Shown one piece after another: positions 1-9,919 of a stretch of 64,000 nt of DNA. The stretch lies in contig BBSY01000002.1 of NCBI GenBank assembly GCA_000974665.1, forward strand, positions 310,001 through 374,000, read 5' to 3'. Position 1 is the stretch's first letter; each line of letters opens with the position of its first letter. Below the pieces are notes generated by a model, which was not told where the DNA came from, searched no databases, and worked only from the letters and a program-made list of their open reading frames with translations. This DNA is from an alpha proteobacterium U9-1i (lineage in GTDB: Bacteria; Pseudomonadota; Alphaproteobacteria; Caulobacterales; Aquidulcibacteraceae). The translations under genes were made by a program, and so were the position numbers.

Positions 1-752
1 ACGTCGAGCTTGCGGCCCTTCGCGTCCTTCATCGCCGCGAGCGTGAGAGCGATTTCGTCGAGTACCTCGGCGTTCGGATCGTCCTTGCCCCAGGCTTGCT
101 GCACGACGACGCGGCCCGGCGCGACGAAGCGCGCGAGATTGTCGATGTGGCCGTCGGTGTGATCGTTGGCGAGGCCTTCATCGAGCCAGAGGATTTTCTC
201 GACGCCGAGCGCTGCGGTGAGGTGATCCTCGGCGGCGTCTTCGTCCCAGCCTGGATTGCGGTTTGGGTTGAGCAGGCATTGGCGCGTGGTGATGAGCGTG
301 CCTTCGCCGTCCATCTCGATGGCGCCGCCTTCGAGAATGAAAGCGTAGCGCTTCATATCCACCTGCGCGGCGTCGACGATTTGCGTCGCGACTTCGGGAT
401 CGAACGGCAACACGTATTTGCCGCCCCAGCCGTTGAACTGGAACGCGCGCGCGCCGCCGCGGCCGTCGAAGATGGGCCCGGTGTCACGGAACCAGATGTC
501 GCCGAAGCGGCCTTGGATGATTTCAGCGGCGCCGGCGAGCTGCAACTTGGCGCTGGCTTCGGCCTCACGGCCCATGGCGAGCACGCGCATGCGGTCGCCC
601 TCACCGTGCGTGGTGTCCTCCGCCAGCGCGCGGATCATGGCGGCGACTTCGGCGCGCGCGGGCTCGAGATCCTCGCCCCAAAGGTCGGCGGCGGAGGGCC
701 AAGCGGTCCAGATCGCCTTGTGCGGCGCCCATTCGGGCGGGATATGAGACAT
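1..752 (-). CDS. aguA: Agmatine deiminase (peptidylarginine-deiminase family), 3' end beyond window
   Basis: Hydrolyses agmatine to N-carbamoylputrescine and ammonia in the cytoplasm, an entry to putrescine. Only the first 250 codons are inside the window; the rest, with the expected catalytic Cys, lies to the left. The visible part has the family hallmarks: WFRDTGP at residues 87-93, EGGAIE at 141-146 and HTDGHIDN at 198-205, which carry guanidino-binding and catalytic acidic/His residues. The start ATG at 752 gives the usual short N-terminus (MSHIPPEWAPHKAIW). It lies downstream of, and on the same strand as, the TonB receptor gene, but a strong terminator separates them. Functionally it fits the putrescine genes 12 kb away. 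Family assignment is secure; agmatine specificity over other PAD-type substrates is inferred. Confidence 0.88.
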   Translation of the reverse strand, partial: MSHIPPEWAPHKAIWTAWPSAADLWGEDLEPARAEVAAMIRALAEDTTHGEGDRMRVLAMGREAEASAKLQLAGAAEIIQGRFGDIWFRDTGPIFDGRGGARAFQFNGWGGKYVLPFDPEVATQIVDAAQVDMKRYAFILEGGAIEMDGEGTLITTRQCLLNPNRNPGWDEDAAEDHLTAALGVEKILWLDEGLANDHTDGHIDNLARFVAPGRVVVQQAWGKDDPNAEVLDEIALTLAAMKDAKGRKLD

Positions 753-800
753 GGCGCGCAACGCTCCAAACGAACGCCGTCAGATAAGCGCGTTGCACCC

Positions 801-835
801 AAACGAAAAGGGGCGGCCCGCATGAGCCGCCCCTT
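801..835 (-). terminator. Rho-independent terminator of the TonB receptor gene
   Basis: A perfect 10-bp GC-rich stem (808-817 with 826-835, loop of 8) is followed, reading the minus strand, by a TTTTCGTTT tract (809-801). It lies 22 bases past the receptor stop codon at 857 and just before the agmatine deiminase start, so it should end receptor transcription. Confidence 0.85.
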
Positions 836-856
836 CCCGCTCCGATCCGTGAAGGA

Positions 857-3800
857 TCAGAACTCGTAGCGCAGACCGACTTGGATCAGCCAACGCGATT
901 CGTTGGTGTTGATGGTCGGACCCGTGGTTGGGCTGAACACGCTGCTGGTGACGTTCGAGTAGCGATAGCGCTCGCAAACGAGGCTACCGGCAGCAGCCGC
1001 CACACCCGTCGACGTCGCGCAGACAGCGTCGGCAACGCGGCCGCCTGCACGGCTATCGCCGTACTCGCGGATCACGCCCCATTCGTCGTTCAGCAGGTTG
1101 GCCAGGTTCGCCACGTCAAACGTGAGACGCGTGCGGTGACCACGCATCAGGCCTGGGAGCTCTTGACTGAGCTGCAGGTCGATCTGCGTGACGTCCGGAT
1201 TGTTGCGCGCGCTCTTGTCGACGATGCCTTCGCTCAGGCCGAAATGATTCACGATCGTGCGGAAGGCGTTGAGGCTGTCCTGCGTATCGAATGAAACCAG
1301 GCCGCAATTGAAAGCGACGCCAGCCACTGTTCCGGGAGTGCAGTTGCTCAGATCCGGCACGTACAGCAATTGGTCGGATCGTTGCACGCCGAAGGTCGGC
1401 GTACGCGAGCCAACTGGATCGACCATCAGGAAGTTGATGGCGCGGCCGTCACGGATTTCACCGAACAGCGTCAGGCGCGATTCCAGATCGCCGATCGGCG
1501 TACCGCGCCAGCCGAAGTCGAACTTGAAGCTATCGGTGATTTGGCCATTCGGACGCCCGAGCACCGAGCCGTTCAGGTCGAGATCGGCGTATTGCTCTCC
1601 GTAGAAGCCGCTGGCGGTGGTGCCGAATTGGGCATAGCCGCCGAAATCTTCACCTTCCTGGCGCGCATACGACAGGCCGAAATTGATGCCGTTGTCGAAC
1701 TCGCGGCCCACCGACACGGCCGTTACGACCGACCAGCTGGTTTCATCGGGCGTGTACGCGACGATGTCACGGTTGGCGTTGACGTTGGTCGTTTGAGCCA
1801 TGCCGCGCAGTGTGCGCTGCGCCGTCACCATGTTGATGCCGTCGAACCGCGGGCGGCCATCCGGCAGGAATTGCTGCCCAGCTTCGACGCCAGCCAAAAT
1901 GTCGGCGGCGGTCGGGTTCGGCACGACCAGCAGTCGCGCCTTCGTGTCCGTAAACGCAACCGAGTTGTGGCTTTGCGTGCCGACGATATCGAGGCCCCAA
2001 TCAAACCCGAACCAACGCGCGTCGAAGGAGAGATTGGCCTTCCACTCCGATGGAATTTCGAAGTTTGGGCCAAGCGCGTTGACGGTCTGAGAGTTCGCAA
2101 GCGCCAGCCCCGCGTTCGCGGGGTTCAGCGGGTCGGCGTTCGTCACCATCGTTTGCGCGCTGAACGGCGTGCCGGCGATCGTGCCCGACGGAATGTCGAA
2201 GAACAGGTTCGCGTCAGCTTTGTTGACGTTCAGCAGGATCGCGCATTGCGCGGCCGTGAGGTCGACGCCCGAGCTGTTGTCGAAGCAGGTGCCGCCAGCG
2301 GTGTTGACTGCCGTCGTGCGGCGAATATCGACGCCGGCGGTGAGCACGCCGGTGTTCGAATAGCTGTTCGACAAGAACACGTCCGGCGCGCCGCCGGAAA
2401 CGAGGCCGATGCCGCCCGAGATACGCAGATCGTCCGTCGCGTCGTATTGGAACGACATACGCGGCATCAGCACGTCGAGACCGTCGTAGGTGATCGTGTT
2501 CGAAAAGCCGTTGCGAGCGAGGAAGTACGGGTTTTCAGCAGGCTCATCGTTCGAGGTGTAGAAGTCGTAGCGAAGGCCGTAGTTCAACGACAGGCGATCG
2601 GTGACATCCCAGTTGTCTTGGATGAACACGCTGTTGATCGCATAGGCAAACGCTGCTGCGCCATCCAGCGGATCGCCGCTGGCTGTGTTCGTGTACTGGA
2701 AGCGAGACATTTCCCCGCGATTGAACGCGTCGATGCTGTCGAAATAGAAGATGCCGTCGCTACCCGCGACGAACAGGTTGAGCACTTCGATGCCTTGATA
2801 CTGGTAGCCCGCCTTGAAGAGGTGGGACCCCATTTGGTACTCGCCCGACGCGCTGAACTGCGTGTTCGTGGTGTCGAGGAAGTTGGCGTGGCGGTTTGAG
2901 TCCGGACCGAAGTCGATAATGGTGCGGCCCGAGTTGGCGGCGTTCGTGCAAGTGGTCGCCGAGTTGACGATCGTGCCCAGGCCCGGCTCCAAGCAAATCT
3001 GCACAGCGCCGAATTCCTGGCCCGACGGCGGCGCTTGCCGGCGCTCATAGTTGCGATAGCTGGCGCGCACTTCGGTCGAGAACGCCGAGCTCCAGTCCGA
3101 GTTCAACTGAGCCGTGAACACTTCTTCCGTGTCCGCGGCGGCGTACCAGCTGGTGTCGAGGTCAGCGCGGTTGGCCGGATAATCGCGGATGATCAACGAA
3201 GATTCAGCGGTGCGGTAAGACGCCCAGAAACGCTGGCCATCCATAATGTCCCAATCGATGCGCAGCGTGCCCTTCTCGTCTTGGATCGGCGCCGTTTGCG
3301 CGAAATCGCCGACTGGGAAGCGCGAAGCGACGGCGTAATTGCCGACATAACCCTGACCAGCGACGCCCGGATTGAACACGTTGTTGAAGTCCGTGCGCGT
3401 CAGCACCGTATTGGCGCCGCCGAGACCGTTGAACGTGTTGGCGAAGCCTTCGTTGGCGAGGCCGCGCAAGGTCGTGTCGAGCGAAGAATAATATTCGTAG
3501 GAAGCGGCGGCGAACAGGCGGTCGCGGATGATCGGCCCGCCGATGAAGCCGCCATAGTTTTCCTGCGACACGGTCGTCGCCGCTGGATTGTTGGCGATGC
3601 GTTGGCCAACCAGGCCTTCGTTCAGATAATTGACGAACACCGAGCCATCCAGCTCATTCGTGCCTTGGCGCAACACCATGTTGAGCGCGCCGCCGGTGAA
3701 GTCGCCGTTCTCAACGTCAAACGGAACGGCTTCCACCGAGAATTGCGACACGGCATCCGGCGAGACCGGGCCGCGCAATGTGGACAGGCCGCTGGTGACG

Positions 3801-4402
3801 AGACCGAAATCGTCGCCCGCCGCCATGCCGTCAACGGTGATGCGGTTCGAGCGCGGCGCGGAGCCGGCGATCGACACGCCGCCCGAGCCGCCGCCGCCGC
3901 GCAGGCCCACGTCTTGCGTGACCAGCGGATCGCGACGCGCGAAGTCGCGCACATCGCGGCCAACGGTGGCGACGCCGTCGAGTTCATCGCGGCCGAGCGA
4001 GGTTGCGGATCCGATCGTGACAGCGGAGCCACCGCGCGTCGCGGTGACGACGATTTCTTCGGTGGAGGGCTGAAGGTCGAGCGCGAGACGGAACGGAGTG
4101 CCCACTTGCAGGAAGACGTTGTCGAGCCGCTGGCCCTGATAATCGTCCGCTGTCACTTCAACTGTGTAGGGGCCGCCAACGCGCAGGCCGCGCAAATCGA
4201 ACACGCCCGAAGCGTCCGCATATTCAGCGCTGACCGCGCCAGTTGGCACGTGCGTGACCACGACTTGCGCGCCCGCGACGGGCGTGCCGTCCGTCGAGCG
4301 AACATTGCCGCGAACCGCGGACGTCGTTTCTTGCGCCGAAGCAACGCCTGCAACGGCAAAGCTGATCACGGCCGCACTGGCCAACAGTTTCTTGGAGAAC
4401 AT
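857..4402 (-). CDS. Oar-like TonB-dependent outer-membrane receptor with N-terminal carboxypeptidase-regulatory domain
   Basis: Predicted outer-membrane beta-barrel that imports a large or scarce substrate using TonB energy. The 1181-residue product has a Sec signal peptide (residues 1-23, ending ASA before Gln), then a CarboxypepD_reg-like beta-sandwich (about 27-95), a TonB-box-like EEIVVTA at 115-121, a plug domain (roughly 130-240), a long barrel, and a C-terminal Phe (RYEF), the usual outer-membrane sorting signal. Length and the regulatory-like domain match the Oar/OmpA-like TonB receptor group rather than siderophore receptors of about 700 residues. It is transcribed alone and ends at the terminator at 801-835. 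Three phased ACACT repeats lie upstream. The substrate cannot be told from sequence; peptides, proteins or glycans are typical for relatives. Confidence 0.9.
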   Translation of the reverse strand: MFSKKLLASAAVISFAVAGVASAQETTSAVRGNVRSTDGTPVAGAQVVVTHVPTGAVSAEYADASGVFDLRGLRVGGPYTVEVTADDYQGQRLDNVFLQVGTPFRLALDLQPSTEEIVVTATRGGSAVTIGSATSLGRDELDGVATVGRDVRDFARRDPLVTQDVGLRGGGGSGGVSIAGSAPRSNRITVDGMAAGDDFGLVTSGLSTLRGPVSPDAVSQFSVEAVPFDVENGDFTGGALNMVLRQGTNELDGSVFVNYLNEGLVGQRIANNPAATTVSQENYGGFIGGPIIRDRLFAAASYEYYSSLDTTLRGLANEGFANTFNGLGGANTVLTRTDFNNVFNPGVAGQGYVGNYAVASRFPVGDFAQTAPIQDEKGTLRIDWDIMDGQRFWASYRTAESSLIIRDYPANRADLDTSWYAAADTEEVFTAQLNSDWSSAFSTEVRASYRNYERRQAPPSGQEFGAVQICLEPGLGTIVNSATTCTNAANSGRTIIDFGPDSNRHANFLDTTNTQFSASGEYQMGSHLFKAGYQYQGIEVLNLFVAGSDGIFYFDSIDAFNRGEMSRFQYTNTASGDPLDGAAAFAYAINSVFIQDNWDVTDRLSLNYGLRYDFYTSNDEPAENPYFLARNGFSNTITYDGLDVLMPRMSFQYDATDDLRISGGIGLVSGGAPDVFLSNSYSNTGVLTAGVDIRRTTAVNTAGGTCFDNSSGVDLTAAQCAILLNVNKADANLFFDIPSGTIAGTPFSAQTMVTNADPLNPANAGLALANSQTVNALGPNFEIPSEWKANLSFDARWFGFDWGLDIVGTQSHNSVAFTDTKARLLVVPNPTAADILAGVEAGQQFLPDGRPRFDGINMVTAQRTLRGMAQTTNVNANRDIVAYTPDETSWSVVTAVSVGREFDNGINFGLSYARQEGEDFGGYAQFGTTASGFYGEQYADLDLNGSVLGRPNGQITDSFKFDFGWRGTPIGDLESRLTLFGEIRDGRAINFLMVDPVGSRTPTFGVQRSDQLLYVPDLSNCTPGTVAGVAFNCGLVSFDTQDSLNAFRTIVNHFGLSEGIVDKSARNNPDVTQIDLQLSQELPGLMRGHRTRLTFDVANLANLLNDEWGVIREYGDSRAGGRVADAVCATSTGVAAAAGSLVCERYRYSNVTSSVFSPTTGPTINTNESRWLIQVGLRYEF

Positions 4403-4471
4403 TCCATACCCCCGTAGGCCGCCCCTCGCGGCCGTCCGAACAACACGAGCGCCTCATGGCGCAGAACCAGG

Positions 4472-4498
4472 ACACTCGATTAACACTAAATTGACACT
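4472..4498. promoter_or_regulatory. Three ACACT direct repeats spaced exactly 11 bp
   Basis: ACACT occurs at 4472-4476, 4483-4487 and 4494-4498, that is one DNA turn apart, in a short AT-rich patch between the divergent TonB receptor and GT39 genes. Read on the minus strand it is AGTGT repeated, 70-96 bases upstream of the receptor start. Helically phased half-sites suggest cooperative binding by a regulator on one face of the DNA. No particular regulator is recognised. Confidence 0.4.
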
Positions 4499-4595
4499 TT
4501 TATTACGCCCCCCAAGCGCAAAAGCCACGTGCGTGGCGGAAGCGTCACGCTTGGGCTAAACGGCTTGTGGGCACGGGCTGTCCGGGGACTTCAGA

Positions 4596-6146
4596 ATGAC
4601 CGCGCGCAGGTTTTTGCCGGACACCTCGACGCTTGTTTTCTTTGTGATTTTGATCGCATTGACGGCGCTGCGCATCGAGGCGCTGAGGCTGTCGCCGCTC
4701 AACCTGCATTTCGACGAAGCCCAGTACTGGACATGGTCCAGAAGCTTCGATTGGGGATATTTTTCGAAGCCGCCATTGGTCGCCTGGGCAATCGGCGCAT
4801 CCACTCTGGCATTCGGCGATTCGGAATGGGCGGTGCGGCTCGCCGCCCCCCTGGCGCACGCGCTGGGCGCAATCGGCTTGTTCCTGCTTGGTCGGCGCAT
4901 GTACGGGGCGCTTGCTGGGTTCTGGTCTGGCGTGGGCTGGCTGTTGCTCCCGGCGGTCGCCTTCTCGTCGGGGCTCATTTCCACGGACGCTTTGATGCTG
5001 CCGGCGTGGGCGTGGGCGCTTTACGCGTTGTGGCGGCTCGTTGAGACGAGGCATTGGAGCTGGGCGCTGACGCTTGGCGTATTCGTGGGCATCGGCGCAT
5101 TGGCGAAGTACGCGATGCTCTACTTCCCGCTCTGCGCGGCGCTCGCGGCGTGGTGGTCGCTACCGGTCCGGGCCGCGCTCAAGAGCCGGCTGGGCGTGAT
5201 CGCGGGATTGGCCGCGTTCGTTGTGCTGCTGCCGAACCTCATTTGGAACTTTGGCAACGGCTTCGTCACCGTTTCGCACACGGCCGCCAACGCGCGCATC
5301 AATGAAAGCGATCTCCTCAACCCCGATGAAGTGCTGGAATTCCTTGGCAGCCAAGCGGGCGTCATTGGGCCGCTGATGTTGCTGGCGCTGTTCTGGCTGA
5401 TCTGGCGCGGGGTACGCCGCAACGCTGACCTTACCGGCGAAGACAAATTCCTGATGGCGTTCGTGCTGCCACCGCTCTTGATCATTGCGCTGCAAGCTTT
5501 CTTCGCCCGCGCTAACGCCAACTGGGCCGCGGCCGCGTATCCGGCCGCAGTGGTATGGATCACCGGCGCGCTCATGCAAACGAGGCCGCGCCGATTGTTT
5601 CTCAGCGCGGCGATTGTGCTGAATCTGGCGTTTTGCGTGGTGATTGGCGTCGCTGGGGTCAACACGGCGTTCGCCAACAGCGTGGGCGCTATCGCCAACG
5701 GCTTGAAGCGCGCACGCGGCTGGGATGAAACCGCGCGTGAAATCGCGCTGCGCGCCGCCGCGCAACCCGGAGAACCGCCGTTCACGGCAGTGCTCGTCGA
5801 TCATCGCGCATTGTATTTCGAGCTTGCGTATTATTGGCGCGATGCACGCCGTGCGGGCCTGCCCTTGCCGCCGGTGCGGATGTGGTTGCTGCATGGAGAT
5901 GCGCGCAACTCGGCCGAGCAAGTTGATCCGATGCGGCCGGAGGAAGGCGCGCGTGTGCTCGTCGTGCACATGACGCCGGGCTATGCGCCGGTGGTGGCGG
6001 GTGACTTCACGACGTTCCGGCGTGTGGAGCACCTGAGTGTTCCACTCGGCGGAGGCATCGATCGCGACCTGGAAATTTCCATCGGCGAAGGCTTCGCGCC
6101 CGCGCCGCGGGACGAAGCGTTCGAGCGACGCTTGGCGGGGGAATAG
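4596..6146 (+). CDS. GT39/ArnT-type polyprenyl-phosphate-sugar glycosyltransferase, integral membrane
   Basis: Predicted inner-membrane glycosyltransferase that moves a sugar from an undecaprenyl-phosphate donor to a periplasmic acceptor such as lipid A, glycan or protein. The 516-residue product starts with a transmembrane helix followed by the family signature loop, FDEAQYWTW then SKPPLVAW (about residues 43-67), whose acidic residues act in catalysis. About ten further hydrophobic helices and a soluble C-terminal domain follow (from about 370). An SD-like GGGGA precedes the ATG at 4596. The gene for a TPR/SUMF1 protein follows 26 bases later on the same strand, so the two may be co-transcribed. 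Acceptor and donor sugar are unknown. Confidence 0.85.
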   Translation: MTARRFLPDTSTLVFFVILIALTALRIEALRLSPLNLHFDEAQYWTWSRSFDWGYFSKPPLVAWAIGASTLAFGDSEWAVRLAAPLAHALGAIGLFLLGRRMYGALAGFWSGVGWLLLPAVAFSSGLISTDALMLPAWAWALYALWRLVETRHWSWALTLGVFVGIGALAKYAMLYFPLCAALAAWWSLPVRAALKSRLGVIAGLAAFVVLLPNLIWNFGNGFVTVSHTAANARINESDLLNPDEVLEFLGSQAGVIGPLMLLALFWLIWRGVRRNADLTGEDKFLMAFVLPPLLIIALQAFFARANANWAAAAYPAAVVWITGALMQTRPRRLFLSAAIVLNLAFCVVIGVAGVNTAFANSVGAIANGLKRARGWDETAREIALRAAAQPGEPPFTAVLVDHRALYFELAYYWRDARRAGLPLPPVRMWLLHGDARNSAEQVDPMRPEEGARVLVVHMTPGYAPVVAGDFTTFRRVEHLSVPLGGGIDRDLEISIGEGFAPAPRDEAFERRLAGE

Positions 6147-6172
6147 CGCGCCCAACGCGCGACGGAGGAAGC

Positions 6173-8056
6173 ATGCGGCCATCATTCAAGGTAGCGCTCT
6201 GCGCGGCTATGTTGCTCTTCGCTGCATTCCCCTCGGCCGCGCAAGAGTCGAGGGTGCGCTGCAGCGCGCCATCGCGTGGTGAGCCAGATTACCCGGCGAT
6301 GGTTCGGACCTGCAGCATGCTGATTGCACTTGCCGAAGGACAGACTGGCCGTCGGCAGGCGGAGGCGCGCGCGAGCCTCGCGATGATGCACAACAATCGT
6401 GGCGTCGCTCTGTTTCGGCTTGGCCAGATCGAGCGCGCAATCGAGGATTACACGACCGCCCTGAGCCTCAATGCGTCGATGGCGAGCGCCTACGAAAATC
6501 GCGGAAACGCGTACGCCGCGCAGGACAACCACGCGGCGGCGACAGCCGATTACGACCGCGCGATTGCACTGAACCCGAGGCGCGCGGGCGCGTTGCTCGG
6601 CCGCGGAAACGCGCGGCTCGCCGCCGGTGACGCCGCGAACGCACTTAACGATTACAATCAAGCGCTGGCGCTGAATCCCGGCCTCAACGCAGCCATTCTT
6701 AACCGCGCGCTTGCTTATGCCGCGCTTGGCGATGGCGCTGCGGCGCTCGAGCAATTTGACCTTGCACTCGCGCTCAGTCCCGACGACGCCAACGCCTACT
6801 ACAACCGCGGCAACATCTTTTTGGCGCAAGGCGAGACGGCCCGCGCCATCGCCGATTACGATCAAGCGCTCGCGCTCAGTCCGACCTTGGTGTCGGCGTT
6901 CAATAATCGAGGAAACGCGTATTGGCGTTTAGCCGATGCGGAGCGCGCAATCTCAGACTACGCGGCGGCGTTGCGCCTTCGACCCGAACTTACCAGTGCG
7001 CGCGAGAATATGGCCAACATCTGCCGCGCTATCGGCGGGGATGAGCGCGCGATCGCCGAGTGTGAACAGGGCGGTGACACTGAGGCAGTGCCTGGCGCCG
7101 CGCAAGCGGAAGGCGCCATCATCGCCGACTCGGCGGCGGAGCTCGAAAGCGACGATTCCGACCCGGCGGTCGCGGTTGCGCAACGCGCCGCGCGAGCGGG
7201 GCGCCCGCCGGAGGAGCGCCGCTTTGTCGATACCCAGCGTGGCGGAGGCGCGTGCGCTTATTGCCCCGAAATGGTGGTGGCGCCAGCGGGTACATTTCGC
7301 CTGGGCTCCAGCCGCTATGAGATCGGGCGTGATTCTGATGAAGGCCCAGTGCAGCAAGTACGCATCGCCGCGTTCGCAGTGGGACGCTTTGAGGTCACCC
7401 GCAGACAATGGCTCGCTTGTGTGGTGGCGGGGGCGTGCACGCGGACAAACCTCCAAACGCGAGACCTGACCTTCCCGGTTTCCGACGTTTCCTGGAACGA
7501 CGCGCAAGCATACGTCGCGTGGCTGTCGCGACTGACCGGGCAGAACTATAGGCTGTTGTCGGAAGCGGAATGGGAATATGCCGCCCGCGCGCGCTCACGC
7601 ACGCCTTGGAGCTGGGGCAGCGATCAGGCCCAGTCGTGTCTGTACGCGAACACGTGGGATCAAAGCGCCGATCCGAGCGCCCGCACGCCATGCAACGATG
7701 GCCATCCACGTGGCGGGGCGCCAGTCGGCAGCCTGGCCGCGAACGCATTCGGTCTGCACGACATGCACGGCAATGTGTGGGAATGGGTGGAGGATTGCTA
7801 CACGCCCGCCTACGCGCCGCGCGCCGGAAGCAGCCAGCGCCGACGCACCGTCACAGGCGACGTGATGCGGCCCGGTTACGGTCGGCGGGACGGCGCAGCG
7901 ACGGAGGTTAGCGAGGAACGTTGCGCCGACCGTGTGGATCGCGGCGGCGCCTGGATCGGCGATTTGAACGACGTACGCTCGGCGCAACGCTCGCGCCACA
8001 CGCCCACTTTGCGCGCGGAAATCCTGGGTTTTCGCGTCGCACGCGATCTGAACTGA
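6173..8056 (+). CDS. Secreted TPR-repeat protein fused to a formylglycine-generating-enzyme-like (SUMF1) domain
   Basis: The 627-residue product has a Sec signal peptide (residues 1-23, ending SAA before Gln), about six tetratricopeptide repeats between residues 60 and 290 with repeated NRG, DYxxALxLxP-type helices, a charged linker, and a C-terminal FGE-sulfatase/SUMF1 fold from about 360. The latter shows MVVAPAGTFRLGS, EVTRRQW, LLSEAEWEYAARAR, DMHGNVWEWVEDCY and the terminal GFRVAR. True formylglycine generators use a Cys pair near the C-terminus; I do not see that pattern clearly, so it may be a binding or modification scaffold rather than a sulfatase activator. Translation is well supported by GGAGG at -10. 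It is probably co-transcribed with the glycosyltransferase gene and ends one base from the convergent edd gene. Confidence 0.87.
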   Translation: MRPSFKVALCAAMLLFAAFPSAAQESRVRCSAPSRGEPDYPAMVRTCSMLIALAEGQTGRRQAEARASLAMMHNNRGVALFRLGQIERAIEDYTTALSLNASMASAYENRGNAYAAQDNHAAATADYDRAIALNPRRAGALLGRGNARLAAGDAANALNDYNQALALNPGLNAAILNRALAYAALGDGAAALEQFDLALALSPDDANAYYNRGNIFLAQGETARAIADYDQALALSPTLVSAFNNRGNAYWRLADAERAISDYAAALRLRPELTSARENMANICRAIGGDERAIAECEQGGDTEAVPGAAQAEGAIIADSAAELESDDSDPAVAVAQRAARAGRPPEERRFVDTQRGGGACAYCPEMVVAPAGTFRLGSSRYEIGRDSDEGPVQQVRIAAFAVGRFEVTRRQWLACVVAGACTRTNLQTRDLTFPVSDVSWNDAQAYVAWLSRLTGQNYRLLSEAEWEYAARARSRTPWSWGSDQAQSCLYANTWDQSADPSARTPCNDGHPRGGAPVGSLAANAFGLHDMHGNVWEWVEDCYTPAYAPRAGSSQRRRTVTGDVMRPGYGRRDGAATEVSEERCADRVDRGGAWIGDLNDVRSAQRSRHTPTLRAEILGFRVARDLN

Positions 8057-8057
8057 G

Positions 8058-9887
8058 TTAGATCGGATCGTAGTCTGGAAAAGCGCTGCCGCCTTGTTCG
8101 GCGCTGCAGGCGGCGCCGCGAAAGAGCGTGAAAAGCTCGCGCGCGAGGCCGCGCGCGTTGCTAGCGAGATCGAGTTGCGAGGGCGCCCGGGTTTGCCAAT
8201 CACTCGGCGCGATCACGTCGAGCACGCCGGCCTCGCCATCGACGCGCAACACATCGCCGTCGCGTACTTTGGCGATCGGCCCGCCTTCGGCGGCTTCGGG
8301 CGTAACGTGGATCGCCGCGGTGACCTTGCCGCTGGCGCCGGACATGCGGCCATCAGTAACGAGCGCGACCTTGAAGCCACGATCTAGCAGCGACGACAAC
8401 ATCGGCGACAGCTTGTGCAGCTCTGGCATGCCATTGGCGCGCGGGCCCTGCCCACGCACGATCACAACAACGTCGCGATCGAGATCGCCGCGTTTGAACG
8501 CGGCTTGCGCCTCAGCCTGTGAATCGAACACCGCCGCTGGCGCTTCAACGACGCGATGTTCCGGCAGCACGGCGGATGTTTTCACCACGGCGCGCCCCAA
8601 GCCGCCTTGCATCAAGCGCAAACCGCCATCGCTTTCAAACGGCGCACGCACGCCACGCAGCACGTTTTCGTCCTCGCTCTTCGCCGGTGCATCGCGCCAC
8701 GCCAAAGTCTCGCCGATGAGAAACGGTTCTTGTGCGTAAGCGTGAAGGCTTTCACCGCCCACGGTGGCGATGTCCGCATGCAGCAAACCTGCGTCCAACA
8801 ATTCACGCGTAACGAAACCCATGCCGCCGGCGGCGTGGAAATGGTTCACGTCGGCGGCGCCGTTGGGGTAGATCCGCGTCATCAAAGGCGTGACCCCGGA
8901 AAGCTCTGCGAAATCGCTCCAATCGATCTCAAGGCCCGCCGCGCGCGCGATGGCCGGCAGATGGATGAAATGGTTGGTCGATCCGCCCGTCGCCATGAGG
9001 CCGACCATGGCGTTGACGATCGCCTTTTCATCGATCACGCGGCCGATCGGGCGATAGTCATCGCCGATTCCCGTGATGTTTGCAGCACGGGTCGCGGCCG
9101 CCTCCGTGAGCGCATCGCGCAGCGGCGTATTGGGATTGACGAACGCCGCGCCCGGCAAATGTAGCCCCATCAGCTCCATCATCATCTGATTGGAGTTCGC
9201 GGTGCCGTAGAAGGTGCACGTGCCCGGCGAGTGGTAACTTTGGCTTTCGGCTTCGAGCAACTCGGCGCGGCCAATCTTACCCTCAGCGAACAATTGACGG
9301 AGCCGCGCCTTCTCTTTGTTCGGCAAGCCGGACGGCATCGGTCCGCCAGGCACGAGGATCACTGGCAACCACGGAAAACGCAGCGCGCCGATCAGCAGGC
9401 CCGGCACGATCTTGTCGCAGATGCCGAGCAGCAAAGCAGCGTCAAAAGTTGCATGCGAGAGCGACACCGCCGTGCTCAATGCGATCACATCGCGCGAGAA
9501 CAGCGACAGCTCCATGCCCTCGAAGCCCTGCGTGACGCCGTCGCACATGGCCGGTACGCCGCCGGCGACTTGCGCCGTCGCGCCGGCCTTTCGCGCGGCG
9601 TTGCGCAGGAGTTCGGGATAGCGCTCATACGGCTGATGCGCGCTGAGCATGTCGTTGTAGGCGGTGACGATGCCGATGTTCGGCCACTTGCCCTCTTTGA
9701 GCAGCCCTTTGTCCATCGCCGCACAGCCGGCGAAGCCGTGCGCTTGGTTTGCGTCGGCGAGGCGCGTTCGCGCTGGAACGGATGCGTCGTAAGCATCGAT
9801 CAGATCGAGATAGCGCCGCCGGCGCTTCGCGGAACGCTGCACGATTCGGTCAGTAACGGCTTCAAGGGTGGAATTGAGGCTCGGCAT
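8058..9887 (-). CDS. edd: 6-Phosphogluconate dehydratase
   Basis: Dehydrates 6-phosphogluconate to 2-keto-3-deoxy-6-phosphogluconate (KDPG), the committing Entner-Doudoroff step, in the cytoplasm. The 609-residue product is full length for the ILVD/EDD family, with the conserved N-terminal [32 protein letters not shown] with an iron-sulfur ligand Cys, [20 protein letters not shown] with a second Cys, and the C-terminal [18 protein letters not shown] motif. These separate Edd from dihydroxyacid dehydratase. It follows zwf by 32 bases on the same strand and runs tail to tail into the SUMF1 gene. Confidence 0.97.
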   Translation of the reverse strand: MPSLNSTLEAVTDRIVQRSAKRRRRYLDLIDAYDASVPARTRLADANQAHGFAGCAAMDKGLLKEGKWPNIGIVTAYNDMLSAHQPYERYPELLRNAARKAGATAQVAGGVPAMCDGVTQGFEGMELSLFSRDVIALSTAVSLSHATFDAALLLGICDKIVPGLLIGALRFPWLPVILVPGGPMPSGLPNKEKARLRQLFAEGKIGRAELLEAESQSYHSPGTCTFYGTANSNQMMMELMGLHLPGAAFVNPNTPLRDALTEAAATRAANITGIGDDYRPIGRVIDEKAIVNAMVGLMATGGSTNHFIHLPAIARAAGLEIDWSDFAELSGVTPLMTRIYPNGAADVNHFHAAGGMGFVTRELLDAGLLHADIATVGGESLHAYAQEPFLIGETLAWRDAPAKSEDENVLRGVRAPFESDGGLRLMQGGLGRAVVKTSAVLPEHRVVEAPAAVFDSQAEAQAAFKRGDLDRDVVVIVRGQGPRANGMPELHKLSPMLSSLLDRGFKVALVTDGRMSGASGKVTAAIHVTPEAAEGGPIAKVRDGDVLRVDGEAGVLDVIAPSDWQTRAPSQLDLASNARGLARELFTLFRGAACSAEQGGSAFPDYDPI

Positions 9888-9919
9888 GGCTCACTTCATG
9901 CCATGAAACGCAGCGACAA

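Noticed and set aside
3035-4417. 460-codon open frame on the plus strand opposite the TonB receptor, and a similar 509-codon one at 1370-2899
   Set aside because: Both lie antisense to a clear receptor gene, have Arg/Ala/Val-rich low-complexity products without domains, and arise from GC-rich codon use.
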